From Eremophila alpestris peregrina (lineage: Eukaryota > Chordata > Aves > Passeriformes > Alaudidae): 64,000 bases of DNA. Below, piece by piece: positions 1-35,760 of this stretch. The notes beneath the pieces are model-generated. The model saw only the letters and a list, made by a program, of their open reading frames with translations. It did not search any database and was not told the DNA's origin. Position 1 is the first letter of the stretch; each line of letters starts with the position of its first letter. The stretch is from the NCBI GenBank assembly GCA_009792885.1, contig WMCF01000020.1, positions 14,475,490-14,539,489 of the forward strand, read 5' to 3'. Made by a program: the position numbers and the translations under genes.

Positions 1-166
1 AAACCCCTCAAACCCTCTTGTCACTTCATCTTTTCCATTTCCTCCTCCTCCTCCTCTTCCATCTGTGCAGGGGTTTGCATCTCTCCTCTTCCTCCCCCCC
101 ATCTGTACACCCTTCCCTTTCTCCCATCACATCAATAGCAAGCTCTCTTTCTCCTCTCTTCCCCAG
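1..166 (+). promoter_or_regulatory. 3' end of upstream PAX2 intron with acceptor
   Basis: This is intron sequence ending in a long pyrimidine-rich run (CCTCCTCCTCCTCCTCTTCC at about 42-61, then more C/T) and the acceptor TTCCCCAG at 159-166. The reading frame stays open through this stretch, but only the part after 166 looks like PAX2 protein. The splice is phase 0, directly before GGT AAT GAG (Gly-Asn-Glu). Confidence 0.75.
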
Positions 167-23797
<23,631 letters not shown>

Positions 23798-24747
23798 TTA
23801 CCATGGAAACCACATGAAACTGCAGGGCGACAGCTTAGGCCTCCACATTGTACCTGTCTGATCACCTCCCTCCATCCCTGGGAAGGGTGAAGAGACCACC
23901 TCCGTTCCTCCCCACAGTCCAGTTCCTTCCTCTTCGCCACGAAGGCGCCGGACCAAGCGCTCACCACATGAGACTGAGACCCCCTCGTTCCCCCTGCCCT
24001 CCGCCCCGACCGCTCCCCCCACGCCAGGAACAGCCTGTGGCCTAGTGGCTTCCCCTGCAGGAGCCCTCCAGCACCCCTGGGTAAAGCTCAGCCATGCAAA
24101 GTCCCCTTGGCTTCCAGGACTCCAGGGGGACTGGGAAGCAATGCAGCTGGCAAACTTTGCCTTACAGGACCCCTTTCTGGGAGCGGTAAGGGCCAGGGAA
24201 ACAGGGGAGAATGCTGCTCGTGAAACACTGTTCCCCAAAGATATACTCTTCTGTGGTGGACTCTTGAGTGTGTGCAACCTGTGATGCTCACCCTGTTTCC
24301 CAGGACAGAGGGAACAGTCTGGCTAGAGCAGAGATGGCAGCACAGAGACCTGGCCCATCTGGCAATGAAGAAAGGACCAACTAAAGATCTGCACCCCATG
24401 AGGGGTTCTCTGTGCACCTCATCCCCACTTTCCAGCATGGATTCCCCTAGAGCTGGCTGCACCTCATGGGTGGTGACTTAGCAGGCCAGAGTTGGGAGGA
24501 ACCTCACACATACACCCACAATTTCTGTGACACACAATCAGCTCAGACAGGAGGATGGAGCAACATTTACAAACAAACCGACGAAATGAAGAAATATATA
24601 AATAGATATATAAATATAACTGTGTTTTTATGCTTTGTCATGAAGGTCTGTAAAAAGGAACAAAAAAAATCCCCAATTTTCTAAAAAACCCAAGCAAACA
24701 AAATCAACAAAAAAAAAACCAAAATAATAATTAAAAAACCCTACAAA

Positions 24748-24753
24748 AATAAA
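24748..24753 (+). terminator. PAX2: Candidate proximal polyadenylation signal AATAAA
   Basis: AATAAA lies about 950 bases after the canonical stop, within an A-rich zone and upstream of a GT/T-rich stretch (GGGTTTTGTTTCCTTTCTGTTTTG near 24831). It would give a short 3' UTR. The surrounding A runs could also cause false cDNA ends by internal priming. Confidence 0.4.
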
Positions 24754-27188
24754 ACTCCAAGTCCCATCTCTCCCCACCACCTGAATGGCAGACAAGTTCC
24801 TCTGATGTTTGATGCTCCTCTTTCACTCTAGGGTTTTGTTTCCTTTCTGTTTTGCACTACAATGGGATGATGGTATTGGAGAGGATTGGATGCCAGCTCC
24901 ACCCGGTCGCCTCCTCCTCCCCCTCCTTTCCCAAATCCTGTCTCTGGGGAGCAGTGTGGACAAGTCACATCTGACAAAGTTACCAAATACATCAGTCGAC
25001 AAAAAAAAGCACTCTGAGGCAACAAACGTTTTCCATGTCACTGGTTGGCAAACAAAGAAAACAAGCCCAGCTGCGCTCTCACTGCGCTGTGTGGTGGAAA
25101 GTGTGGGGCTTCATGTGGGCCCATCTGATTGCCCTCTGGACAGCTGAGACTGAGATGGACAAATTCAGGATTGGCTGGGATAATTGCTTGGTTCCCTAGT
25201 CCTTAGCCTTCAGTCCTTTTACCTTAAACTCTGTACCTGTGACGACTTCAGTTCATGCACATCCCAACTTTTGCAATTTTAGATATGCCCAACACCCATT
25301 CTCCAGATCTCCACTGCTGCTGACAACCATCTCATTATCCGTGCCCAACACCTAATTTCCTAACCATTATATCCCTGCTATATGGGCCCCCCTTTGATTC
25401 CCCACCCATCTGCTCATACACCTACTAATTTATAGACCCCCATTCAAATCCATATGCTTGCATCCTACCAGCCAGACCCATTATACAGCCCCATCTTTTC
25501 ATCTTCAATCCTGTATTGTGCACCCTAATATTTACCCCTTATCCCAAATGCTCACCTTATGATTCTCTAGGGATTCTCTGCTCATTTTGGTTCCCAAGTG
25601 ATGGACAAACCCTGTTCTGCAAAAGGCTAACTGTCAATAGAAATGCTTATTACTCCTGTATTGTCAGCAAACTCATAAACTGTTCCTTGCACTGACACTT
25701 CCTCAAAATTACTCAAAGAAAACATGAAGGCAGCTATAGCCTGTCCCCAGGGCACCAAGTCTGCCAAAGTAGATCCTTGTTGTTTTAGAGAGGTTTCAGA
25801 TAAAACTCGTGGGCTATTGTCCATGGACAAAGACAGGATTGAGAATAAAACCCCCGAAGGGCATAAAAGTGAACAGTGGAGCAATCTGTACAGCCAACAT
25901 CATGTATAAAATCCAAAGTTCCAAGCCTCTGAGGAGATGTGGTAGTGGACTTGGTATTCTGTGTCCAAGTTTAACTTGTATGTATAAAATCCACCATCAG
26001 TAAACAGCTGTGTTGATCCCAAAGGCCCCTTTCACCTAACTTTTTCAGCCTTTGCATGGCTTTAGCTGATTATAGGTCTGTGTCTTCTTTAATGGGGTGT
26101 CCAAATGATAATGGTATTTGGGGGGACATTTACATAGAAGATAAAGAACTAAAATCTGTTCCTGTACAGAATAAAATCAAAGAGGTTACTCCTGATCTAT
26201 TAAAAGTGTCATTCTGCACATCTCTTACCTCTGGGTAACCTGCTGCAAATAGAGGAGTTGTTACACTGTCACCAATACCAGAATTTGGCCTGTTGTCTGA
26301 TCTTACTCCATAAGAGAAGAAAATTCTCTTCCATTTCTAAAAATATGCTTTCACCACTCCTTCTGTTTTCCTTCACAGACACCAGATAGATGCTGCACCC
26401 TGTTAGAATGGTCTCTCTTTTAGCCACTCAGTATAACCTCTGCTCTACTTGTGCACCACCCAGATTCACTCAGCAGGCAGTCAGTGCAGAGGCAAGAAAC
26501 CCCAGGAGCAGCAAAGAGAAGCTCCTGAGGAAGCTAGAGAAAAGGAGACTGTCACACCTCACACTTGGCCACCTGCAGCCCAGGGCCCAGGTCAAGAGAA
26601 GCCAGCAGCTCAGAAATGCTTCTTTTTATACTGGTGTTTCACTAAACTTGAGGACATGAGCTAGAGTCTGAAAGCAGGATTCAGCTGTCTCACTCACGGC
26701 TGGCTTGATTTGACCCTTGGAGGGCCAAATTGTTGGTTTAACTCCACTGGTAAAAGAGGATTTCCACCAGGCATTGGATTGGTCTGGAAAGTTCAGAAGT
26801 ATAGCATGTAGTTTGACCAGGAAAATTCAAAGGAAACCAGAATTATGCAAAGGACTGGGCAGTCTAATCCTCTTCTACCACCATCTGTAGACCCTCATGC
26901 GAATGTACTGAATTACATTTGCCAAAGAGTTTCTTGTGTTGGTTGTTTTAATTTACAGTCGGTGGATGCATTGTAAAGCAGTATTATAGCCCAAGTCTAG
27001 TAGCTGACATGGGGATTTATGTGGTGATATTATGCAGAAGAAAACCATCAATTTTCATCTAGATTCCATTAGACTGGACTATGCAGGAAACGCAAAAATT
27101 CTACCAATTATTTAATATTATGTTATTTGCAAAAAACAATTGCTGCTTTGTAGGAAGATAATGTGTGTAATGTGAAGGCAATTCCTCT

Positions 27189-27196
27189 TGTATATA
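27189..27196 (+). promoter_or_regulatory. Pumilio-type response element in the proposed 3' UTR
   Basis: TGTATATA matches the UGUANAUA consensus bound by Pumilio proteins. A chance match is possible; it matters only if the long 3' UTR is used. Confidence 0.3.
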
Positions 27197-27319
27197 AGTT
27201 CATCTCCATCTTCATCACGGTAGTTATTAAAACAGCCTCGTCTCATCCTGTAGATAAGGAACACGCTGTGTGTACTGTGCAAGTCTCGTTGTGCTCACTG
27301 AAAACAAAACAATGTGTTC

Positions 27320-27325
27320 AATAAA
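27320..27325 (+). terminator. PAX2: Candidate distal polyadenylation signal AATAAA
   Basis: GTGTTCAATAAAGCACAGCAC has a canonical hexamer with a CA cleavage site 10-20 bases on. It follows a stretch with UTR-like words and precedes ordinary flanking DNA with an old SINE. A GU-rich downstream element is weak. Confidence 0.45.
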
Positions 27326-27345
27326 GCACAGCACAAATCCAGAAC

Positions 27346-30300
27346 CTGAGGGAACAGCCAAACCTCGTAAGGACCCTTTCCCCAACAGGCAAACAGCTGC
27401 TTTGGTATAGGTGGGGGGTTTAATAATTTTTCCTTTAAAAAAATGTTACAGGAAAAAATGAAAAATGATTGGAGGAAGAAATCATTATACAAAACCCAGT
27501 GAAGTCTATAACACAAACCTCTCCTCCATTCTGCTGTCTCTTATCTTTCTCACATTTCTTTCTCATACCCTCTTTCCATTTAATTTCTATCCCTCTCTTT
27601 TATCATTTCCCATTCCCAATGCACCTTTCTATCCAAGGAGGAAAGAGCATTACTGATATGAGAGCAGGTATCTGGGACCTCAAACCCTAGCTCTCCTTGT
27701 GGCTCTAGAAAACCTTTGTCATGTCAAATTTCCCCACACACCTCAATTCCAACACTCTGTGAAATGGGAATAACAACAGTTTCTAGTTCACAGGGGGATT
27801 GCACAGCTGAATTAATTAGCACCGGCTCAGTGCTTTGAGATTCTGGATAGAAAATTCTATCAAAATGTTAAGCATTATTGTGAATAATAATTAATGTTTC
27901 TATGACATTTCTCTCTTTCCCTTTTTCTCACAAATCATTCTTTATTTCTTTTTTCTTCTTCTTTAGCTCTTCCTTCACTTCTTTCTTCTCAGGTCATTCT
28001 TGGTTCTGTTGCTACATTTGCTTTATCTAATGGACCAAGCAGAAATGTTGTGAGACTGGGTCTCCTCTGTCTCTACTCAATCATGGGAGAAAAATCTCAC
28101 AAAATCTCAAATGCTGTGCTTGGCTGGAAACAACAGGGACCATGGCATTCAAAACTGGGCAGTACCTTTGAGTCCTGCTCTCTGAAGCTCTCACATCCTT
28201 TTGGCCTAATGGGATGTGGGGAGGATTGCATGAGGTGGATGCAGTAAAGCTGACACTTGTGGCCTGTAAATCTGTTGGGGAGAGTTGGTGGCAATGAGCC
28301 CTTCTGTGGAAACAGGGAGAAGTTTGCATGCTTTCTGACCCATCAGTAGCAATGAATCAAGCTCAGAGTAAGACTTTGGAATTAATCACAACATAAATAT
28401 GAGGATGTTAAACAAGAAAAGGAAAACAAAAAGCCCTGCACCTCTTTCTTCTCTTGAGTATAAAATTATATATGCTTATTAACATTTTCCTAAAGGAATT
28501 TTTGTTTTGCTGAACTGTTGAAAAATTGCACCCTTTTGTCCCTAAGGAAAAGCACCCCTCTGGATAAAGAAATAAGAATCATAGCTGAGCTGCCCCCTTT
28601 GGCACTGGCAGAGTGAGGGCTTATGAGGGACCCACAAATACCACAATGTGCTCCTTGGCTGAGCCCAGGATGGTGGCAGACGTGCAAAGCAGGAAGGAGG
28701 GACCAATCTGACAATGACAGAACTGATAACAAATGTAACCATAGAGCAGCTCTGCTGATGATCTCCAGGCTAAGCTAGACATGAGCCCGGGGAGGGAGGG
28801 GGCCAGTGCCAGGTGCAGGGTCACATCCATTCTAGGCTTCTGCAGCCCCTCTTGGCTTTTCCTCATCACTTCAGTTCTGTTTGACTCTTTTCTTTTCTCT
28901 TTCTGTGCACATGAGAAATAAAAGCAAAATTTCTTTTTCTATGTCATTTTTGTGGCTTCTGGCTTGTTTCTCTTTCCCTTTCCTTCCCTCTCTCTCTTCC
29001 CGCACTACCCCAACACTTCACTCTCCAATGGATTCCCCTTGAGGTCTCGGGGATGTTACATTTGTTGCACCTGGCACCCTCTGGGCATGCTGTAAACAAC
29101 ATTATGATTGTTGACAACCACCACACTGCGTGATGGACGGCACTGCACATGCTTGCAACACCTACAGGTATAATCCAGCCTCTGAGCCAGCACACGCTCC
29201 TATGCATTGCCAGCAGGACTCCCTCTTCTATTGATCTCACTCAATTGATTCCCAATGATCCATAACACATCAGGTACCCCCAGGTAGTTCAGAAAATCAA
29301 AATGCTATTGGGTAGCCTCAACATCAGAAAGATTTGAGGTAAAGCCCAGAGTCTCCTTCCTTTTTAAGCTTGTTCCCTCATAGCCCCAGCTGGGAGACAC
29401 TGTCTAGGTCAACTGGGGAACAAAACCCAATGTAAAGTCATAAATATCCCATTCTCCAAGCTATTCATCATCCACCTAACAAACAGCTGGGCATTATATT
29501 CAGATCTACTGTAAACATACCAAATACTGAGGTATTCAGTCAATTTCTCCTCAGTTAAACATTAGTTCTCCGGGAAGTCCTATGCAGTTTACGGTCATAG
29601 AGGTGGACTAAAAATGTAGCAAGAAGTCAGGCTACACCAAACCAATTTTATTCTGACAATTTTTAGTCACTATAAAATATTTTCACAACACCTCTTGAAA
29701 GCAAGTGGGCCTAATTTTCTGCCAGTGCATGTGTAACTTAAGGAAAGCACTTGCATCAGCGCTGTCATGAAATCAAATACTTTTGCTCATCAGAGAGTTA
29801 AAGTATTTTCTTTTGTTTATTTTCTATTTTTCCCTTGCAGAATTAATAGTGTAGGCTGAAAATCCCCCAACAGGACATTTTCTATAAGTGAAAGTCAATT
29901 TTTTTAAATCCAAACAGACTGTAAAAGCAATTCAGTTTTCACAACTCTGCAGCAAAACTGCCTGGCAACTCTGCTGAAGTTGGAGGCCTCAAATTCCCAG
30001 GGTTTGCTGCCTGCAAGACAGACAGGCCTGGGATGTGATGTAGGGATAGGCTTGCACTCAAAATTGGAATAAAACTGGATTCCTCAATTCTGACACTTTT
30101 TATGCATCAGGATTCTTTTTCTCTACCAAAGTCTAGGTGATAAGAATCAAACAGCAAATTGATGAATGAATCCTAGATGTTAAATTGACTGGAATCAAAG
30201 GAAATTATTAACGTACATTCACTGTCAGAGGTGAAAGACAGGCTAGGAATCACCAGATAGATGTGTCAGACAAATGCAAAGTGGATTTTCAAAATTCATC

Positions 30301-31200
30301 CTGGTAAAATGATCTTACAAGAATGATTTAGAAACTAGCATGATTATCTCATTTGTATCACAAAATACAGCCCAGAGATCTTCACCCTGGCATTCCTGTG
30401 TAAGTCTCCATAACTGGCAGTAGAACTACAGCAAAACTTCTGCAACTATCAAGGACTTATATAGCATACAAAAATAAATACTTGCATGAAAGGGTTATTT
30501 CCACCATTCAAACTAGTATTATGTTCCTTTAATAATCCTGCATAATCAATGGGAGTTCTCAGAGTGAAAATGTTATGTGATAAACTAAAAAGAGTGCCAC
30601 AGTCTGTCTCCTAATGAGGAAAATCATATTGTGAAGGTTTATACAACACTAAGAAGTCCTCTTTATGATTACTCTGACAAGAAAAATAAAGAAGAGTTAG
30701 AACATTCTGAAATTATGACAAACTTATTTAAATACACTCTTTAATGAGCGTAACCAAGAAAGATAATACACATCTTTAGGTATTCATTTAGGTAGCAGAT
30801 TAATTTACTGGACACATAATCAGTACTGAAAAATTGTAAGGACCTGGGCAGTGGCAAAAATGGAAGAACAGCAAACATAATACCAATGTTTTAAAGGAAA
30901 AAAATCAGCCTTAAAATGATAATCTAGCAAATCTATACTATGATGTCTGTGTCTGAAGAAAAATGCTTTAAAATATTAAAGGAAGGATCCACTCACTAAA
31001 AAAGTAGCGGTCAATGAAGATATACCTAGTCCATATATAAATTTTTCTCTGCTTTAGAAAAAAGCTGGGAATATCCTCAGGACAGTTAACTTACATGATT
31101 CAGGCAGTGTCTGTAGGGAAGTAAAGAATGTACTATCAGCACCTCATACTTAAAAATCATGATCCAAGTACAGGCAAAAATCACAAGATACATAGAAATA
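27346..31200. other. Gene-free flank downstream of PAX2, first part
   Basis: No exon or RNA gene is recognisable. It holds a MIR-like remnant (27690-27890), a pyrimidine-rich stretch ending in TTCTTTCTTCTCAG at about 27980-27993, another C/T-rich run at 28950-29000, and otherwise ordinary AT-rich DNA. Confidence 0.7.
27690..27890 (+). repeat. Ancient MIR-like SINE remnant
   Basis: The order matches a MIR read forward: CTAGCTCTCCTTGTGGCTCT, then CCTTTGTCATG, CCTCAATTCCAACACTCTGT and GTGAAATGGGAATAACAACAG, then GGCTCAGTGCTTTGAGATTC. It is diverged, as expected for an amniote-age element. Confidence 0.55.
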
Positions 31201-31220
31201 ATGTAATTTGTATATAACAC

Positions 31221-31262
31221 TATTTTATAGACATGTATATTTATATACATGTCTATAAAATA
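31221..31262. repeat. 42-base perfect inverted repeat (20-base arms, 2-base loop)
   Basis: The left arm 31221-31240 is TATTTTATAGACATGTATAT. The right arm 31243-31262 is its exact reverse complement, separated by TT. It could form a cruciform or, if transcribed, a short hairpin. The loop is too small for a normal microRNA precursor. Confidence 0.95.
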
Positions 31263-32221
31263 AATACAAAAAAACTTTTATTTGACTTCTAGTTTCAGTG
31301 TTCTGAAAACATCTACAGCTACGCTATTAATGGTGCCTCTTCCTCTGTAAGAGTCACAAATTTACTTCAAGTGAAAAGGAAGCATCTCACTGCATCATAG
31401 GGACCTTGTGGCTTAGTGCTTTTGGAAGCAGCCCAAATGTCCAAAGACCTGGAAATGGCCCAGTAACTCCTGGCAAGGCTGACAGAGCTGGTCTGATACC
31501 AAAGCTTATCAAAGGCTTGGGTTTTTTCCTGTTTTTTCCTGTGTGACATTTTGGTGGAAGATGCCATCCAAAACCTATTTAATGCTTCCAGGTTCAAAAT
31601 TCTACCTGGAAATTCATTCTGTCATAGCAGCTTGGAAAGGACTCTTTTCCACTGGTTCTTATCCATGTAGCAGGAGAACCCCTCTCATCAGCCTTGGCTG
31701 CTTCTTGCAGGCCTTGTCTCCTGCCATGCCCTTCTTTCAAGATCCCTTTCCGTGCCTTGCCAGTTCTGCCCTAGGCACAATGACCTCTGATATTGCCCAC
31801 GAGGAAAATGGATTATCTGTAAACTCCCCTCCTCCTTCTCTGCCTCGTACCCTCCCAGGTATAGCCCCCCACATGTTTCTTATACACACTGGGGACTGCA
31901 TCCAGTACCCCACATTCCATGCTCAGGTACTACTGGCTTCTCCACACTACTCCTTTTCTCCCACACGTTCTAAGGAGATTCTCTATCCTTACTGTTTTTG
32001 TTGTTCTCCACAGTCCCCTTTAGTAAGGAGCAGGTTTCAGGAAGGAGGCAACATTCATCTTTACTACAGGCATCCTAACTTTCTGCTGCCAGAGCTTGTA
32101 AGCAAATACTGACCCACTGAAACCACAACCATCTGTGGCTTCTGACCATTGGGAGAAAAGCTGTAAGAAACTTTTGAGGGGGGTTGTTAGGTGTTGATTT
32201 TTGGGGTTTTTTTTTCAAACT

Positions 32222-32446
32222 GAAATAAGATAGATTTGGATTAGATTTTAGGAAGTAATTCTTGGCTGTGAAGGTGGTGATACGTTACAATAGGCTGCCC
32301 AGGGAAGTTGTGGATGCCCCATCCCTTGAAGGTTGGATGGGGTTCTCAGCAACCTGGAATAGAGGGTGACATCCTTGTCATTGCAGTGGAGTTGGACTGA
32401 GACAATATTTAAGGTTTCTTCCAACCCAAAACATTCTATGATTCTA
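32222..32446 (+). mobile_element. CR1 LINE 3'-end fragment
   Basis: It reads TTAGATTTTAGGAAGTAATT, then GGCTGCCCAGGGAAGTTGTG, GATGCCCCATCCCTTGAAGG and TTCCAACCCAAAACATTCTA, and ends ATTCTATGATTCTATAATGA. This is the avian CR1 3' end in sense orientation, 5'-truncated, with an internal loss in the usual AAGGCCAGGTTGGATGGGG segment. Confidence 0.9.
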
Positions 32447-32449
32447 TAA

Positions 32450-33680
32450 TGATTTTTAACCTGACACTAATTTCAAACACATTCTGTTGAACACCCACAA
32501 AAGGAAGACAGATAAAACCTACTCAGAAAACTCTAATGGACTGAACAGGGTGAAACTTTACACAGTAGAGAACCTCTCTGCACAGAAGAAAGAAGCATTT
32601 TTTTCCATGTCAGCATCCATGAGAATCCTGTTTTAATCACAGAGCTGCATTTAGAGCTCCTTAATACACCAGCAATGGTTAGTTACACTGCCTAGAAAAT
32701 CAGGCAGCTTCCACATATATACTTCACTGACTGATTTATGAAAGTCAAATCATTACCACACAAATCAATCCAAAGCCCTCAATTTTCATGTTGCTTTCTA
32801 ACATCAAGACCAGTAGTTTTTAGTGTATGCTTTTAAAATCACTAGTTGATTTTTAAGGAAAATGCTTTTAATGTAACTGGGAAAGGTGAGCTTATGGACA
32901 TAGATGCACTGTACAGGCAGCTATTCTTCTACTGCTTGGTTTTTATGCCTACTGATTGATAATTTAAGAAGACTGAAAACCATTTCTCTAGATATGCTTC
33001 AAATCTCAGAATCTGACATAAAATCCAGGAACCCAAATTTTAACCAGCAACATTAGCTAACAGTTAGCTGTCTAACCCATCAGAAAAGTTTATATATCCT
33101 ATCCCCTGTCAAAACTGAGTAGAAATAGGATAATAGCTTGCTAATGCTACCAGCTGAGCCAACCTTTTATCTCAAGCAGATACGGTCCACACTCAGAAAG
33201 TTCCAGATAGACTCTGCACAGAATCATTCTCCTTAAAATGTCATGAACTGCTTGTTTGAATGTGAAAAGTCTCAGAGAAAAAAAAAGAGCCATAAAAGAA
33301 CTGAGCCAAAGCTACAAAGCTAGGTACCCAAAACTTAGTAAGTGCCAGAATACAGGAAGACCAGACAGAACTACGCAGGCAATGTGCCAGAGGGAACAGG
33401 AGAGAAATTAAATCAACTTGTCATTCTTTTTGCTCTCTGACTTGGTAGGGTCTATTAGTAGCAGGGTAAGATTAGCACAAGAGGTTTGCACCATCACGAA
33501 CAAAAACTCCTTGTATGCTCCCTACCATCCACCTTTGTTCAGCAACCCATTAACATCAAGCAAATATAATATGCTAGTAGGTTAAATTTGCTAATAAACC
33601 AGAATGTGAGCATATTATAGCTACTTAGTATTCAGTTTGCTCTTTTATAAATGATTTGGTAGAGAATCAGGGCCTCCTCT
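32450..33680. other. Intergenic DNA without recognised features
   Basis: AT-rich, non-repetitive DNA. I see no exon, RNA gene or transposon in it. Confidence 0.6.
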
Positions 33681-33689
33681 CCCTCTCTA

Positions 33690-34110
33690 GCTGACTCTCA
33701 TCTGATTCTAATTCAATTTCTCTGCCTATTGTTTATTTCACCGCTCCCCTGTGAAGTGTCAAATGCTGATGTTCCGTCAGCCTAGAACTGTCGTTTATAT
33801 TTGTCATTCAGTCCTTGTTAAAAAATAAAACAGGACTGCGCCTGCCTTGGAGCGCTCTGCCTGGGAATTCCCTGTGGTAAAATTAGTCCATTTAGATGGA
33901 AAGTTTTGTGTCACTCCCCTGTCTAAATTGGCAGATCTGGCTCTTTTGCAAAAACCAATAAACTGTGAACCTTGATGCATCTGTCAATCAAACTCATCTT
34001 TCGTGAGCAAAGCCAGATGACAACAAAAGCTGGGCAGGCTCCTCCGATTGGTTCTTCTCATTTAGGCATATCAGGAGGCACCTGTCACTCCTCTGGCTCA
34101 GCATCATGCT
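33690..34110. promoter_or_regulatory. Candidate enhancer / conserved non-coding element with a MEIS-PBX site
   Basis: CTGTCAATCA at 33981-33990 is an exact composite MEIS-PBX word (TGATTGACAG on the minus strand). Around it are a GC-richer core with CpGs (CTGCGCCTGCCTTGGAGCGC near 33836), homeodomain cores (AAAATTAGTCC near 33880), a CCAAT-type box (CCGATTGG near 34044) and a CACCTGTCAC E-box near 34079. It has no repeat character. Conservation is presumed from texture, not measured. Confidence 0.4.
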
Positions 34111-35609
34111 CAGAGGGACTCGATTCCTGGAGAGATGAAGCCTTATTGGGGGCTGGGAAAGGAGAAAGGGGGAGTTCACCCTTCTCACTTTCAGTACAAT
34201 CTGCAGCTTGGCTCCTTCCTCATAGCACTGGTGGGAAGCAAGGAACTGGCATCGCCTTTTGTTCTGGAAATGCTTTCTTCACATCTTAAGCAAGCCCTTT
34301 GATTTCTTAAACTGCAAGTTTTCTGGTGGATAGAAGGTTGTAGAAGGAGCAGTAAATGTGACATGCTATATCCCTGGAGCTCTGGGAGCTAACCCACAAG
34401 ACCACAGAGGAGAGACAGGACATATTCCCAACCCCTTTCCAAAGCTGCTGTGCCACCATGCCTATCTGGTCACCCCATGAGGAGAAGCAGAGAAACTATT
34501 TTTACCTGTTTGCTAGGAAAGAAGGGGATTGCAAACTATTTGCATGTCAAAGGAAGTATTTCATGTAAAGGCATAAAAGAGGGAATGAAATGGTAGCAAA
34601 GATCAATTGCTCACACCACGGGGCTTGAGAGGAGCTGGCACTTAGGAGCTGATGATACTCTGGGAACAATCTCCAGAGAGAGTAGAACTTCAAAGGACAT
34701 CTCAACTTGTCCAGTTTTCACTGGAAAATTCGGAATTCCACTGTCTGCCCAAAAAAGGGGGCCAAATTTATATTAATTTTTTTCTTTTGCTTTTCAAAAA
34801 CTGATATTAAATTATTTTTAAAGTGTTTGCACTTGCATACTTGCTTTAGGTTGCCACTGAACCAATCAAGAAACTTTTTTCTTCCACAGAGCTGTAGCTT
34901 GATGGTGGATTTATGTTGCCTCTTAGGCACCTCATCACAAACCTCATCTCAGGTACCTTTATTTTCTCTTTCTACTTTGTTTTACTCAGAACAGTTCTGC
35001 CTTCATATGTCACTTATGTTATTTGCAGGTATCATTGTAATTACCTTGGCAGTGCAGTAGCCAAACAGTTCTCTCAAAATCAGAATGCAGTACATAACTA
35101 TTTGACACAGTTACCTTACAAGCCTCATCAAAGTTTTGTGCTTTTACTCCAAGAAGGATATGTGATAAAAGATTGAAATCTCAGCCTCCCTAAAATAATT
35201 GTGAGTTCTTTTGGTTCGTCCAGTGTCAATTCCAGGCTCAAAACAAAAGAAAAAAAGCTTAAAATCAAACTGCAATAAAGTTCTTTACAACATTAAAGCT
35301 AATGTCATTATTCTTTCTTACTGAGTGTTTGAGACTTGCCAAACTGGACATACAAAGTACAGATTTTCATGTGAGATGAATCTGGTAAAATATTGACCAG
35401 GTGATACTAGTTAGCCTTCATATCCACATCTACTGGGCTGCACATGCAAGGTCAAAATGCCACCTGTACATCAGCGTCTGACGTTTTGAACAGATGCAAA
35501 AGACTGCTTTTAGCAGGCAAGTTACAGGGTACTGAGTGAGTACACTGCAAAAGGCTGCAGTCTTGGAAAGGCACATAACAAACTGTGACTATGAACCATA
35601 TTAACATCA

Positions 35610-35760
35610 CTTACAGATACTGAGACAATGACTCTGTGCACTATGTACTGTACACAGTAAGACATCATTCCTGCCCTGACCAGCTCACTTACCATTAGAC
35701 AAAATTGAAAGGGAAAGTGACTCATTCAGTGCTGCTCACCTGATCATTCACAGCAAAAGA
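35610..35760 (-). repeat. Ancient MIR-like (amniote) SINE remnant
   Basis: CACAGTAAGACATCATTCCTGCCCTGACCAGCTCACTTACCATTAGAC near 35652, then GGGAAAGTGACTCATTCAGT near 35711, follows the amniote-wide pattern (CACAGTAAGACATGGTCCCTGCCC...GAGCTTACAATCTA...GAAGTGACTTGCC), seen here in antisense. Confidence 0.5.

Larger units (their letters stand above)
23798..27345 (+). other. PAX2 3' UTR (proposed extent)
   Basis: The stretch after the stop is GC-rich to about 24100, then mixed, then A/U-rich at 24587-24760 (ATATATAAATAGATATATAA and several A runs). It continues without repeats to a canonical AATAAA at 27320-27325. A second AATAAA sits at 24748-24753, with others at 25844 and 26170. A Pumilio-type UGUAUAUA lies at 27189-27196 and AU-rich words (TTATTTAATATTATG) near 27108. 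The total of about 3.5 kb is somewhat longer than I recall for human PAX2. The end point is a choice between signals, not observed. Confidence 0.5.

Noticed and set aside
23798..24277. Open frame of 159 codons on the minus strand
   Set aside because: It lies antisense to the GC-rich start of the PAX2 3' UTR, where stops are rare by composition. No recognisable protein.
27920..27993. Strong pyrimidine run ending TTCTTTCTTCTCAG, like a splice acceptor
   Set aside because: The sequence after the AG shows no conserved-looking coding frame or donor pairing. It lies past the proposed PAX2 end.
31543..32112. Open frame of 189 codons on the plus strand, the longest in the window
   Set aside because: No recognisable domain, low-complexity composition rich in Pro, Ser and Phe, no splice or promoter context, and it stops just before a CR1 fragment without being CR1 protein. 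A chance frame is likelier.
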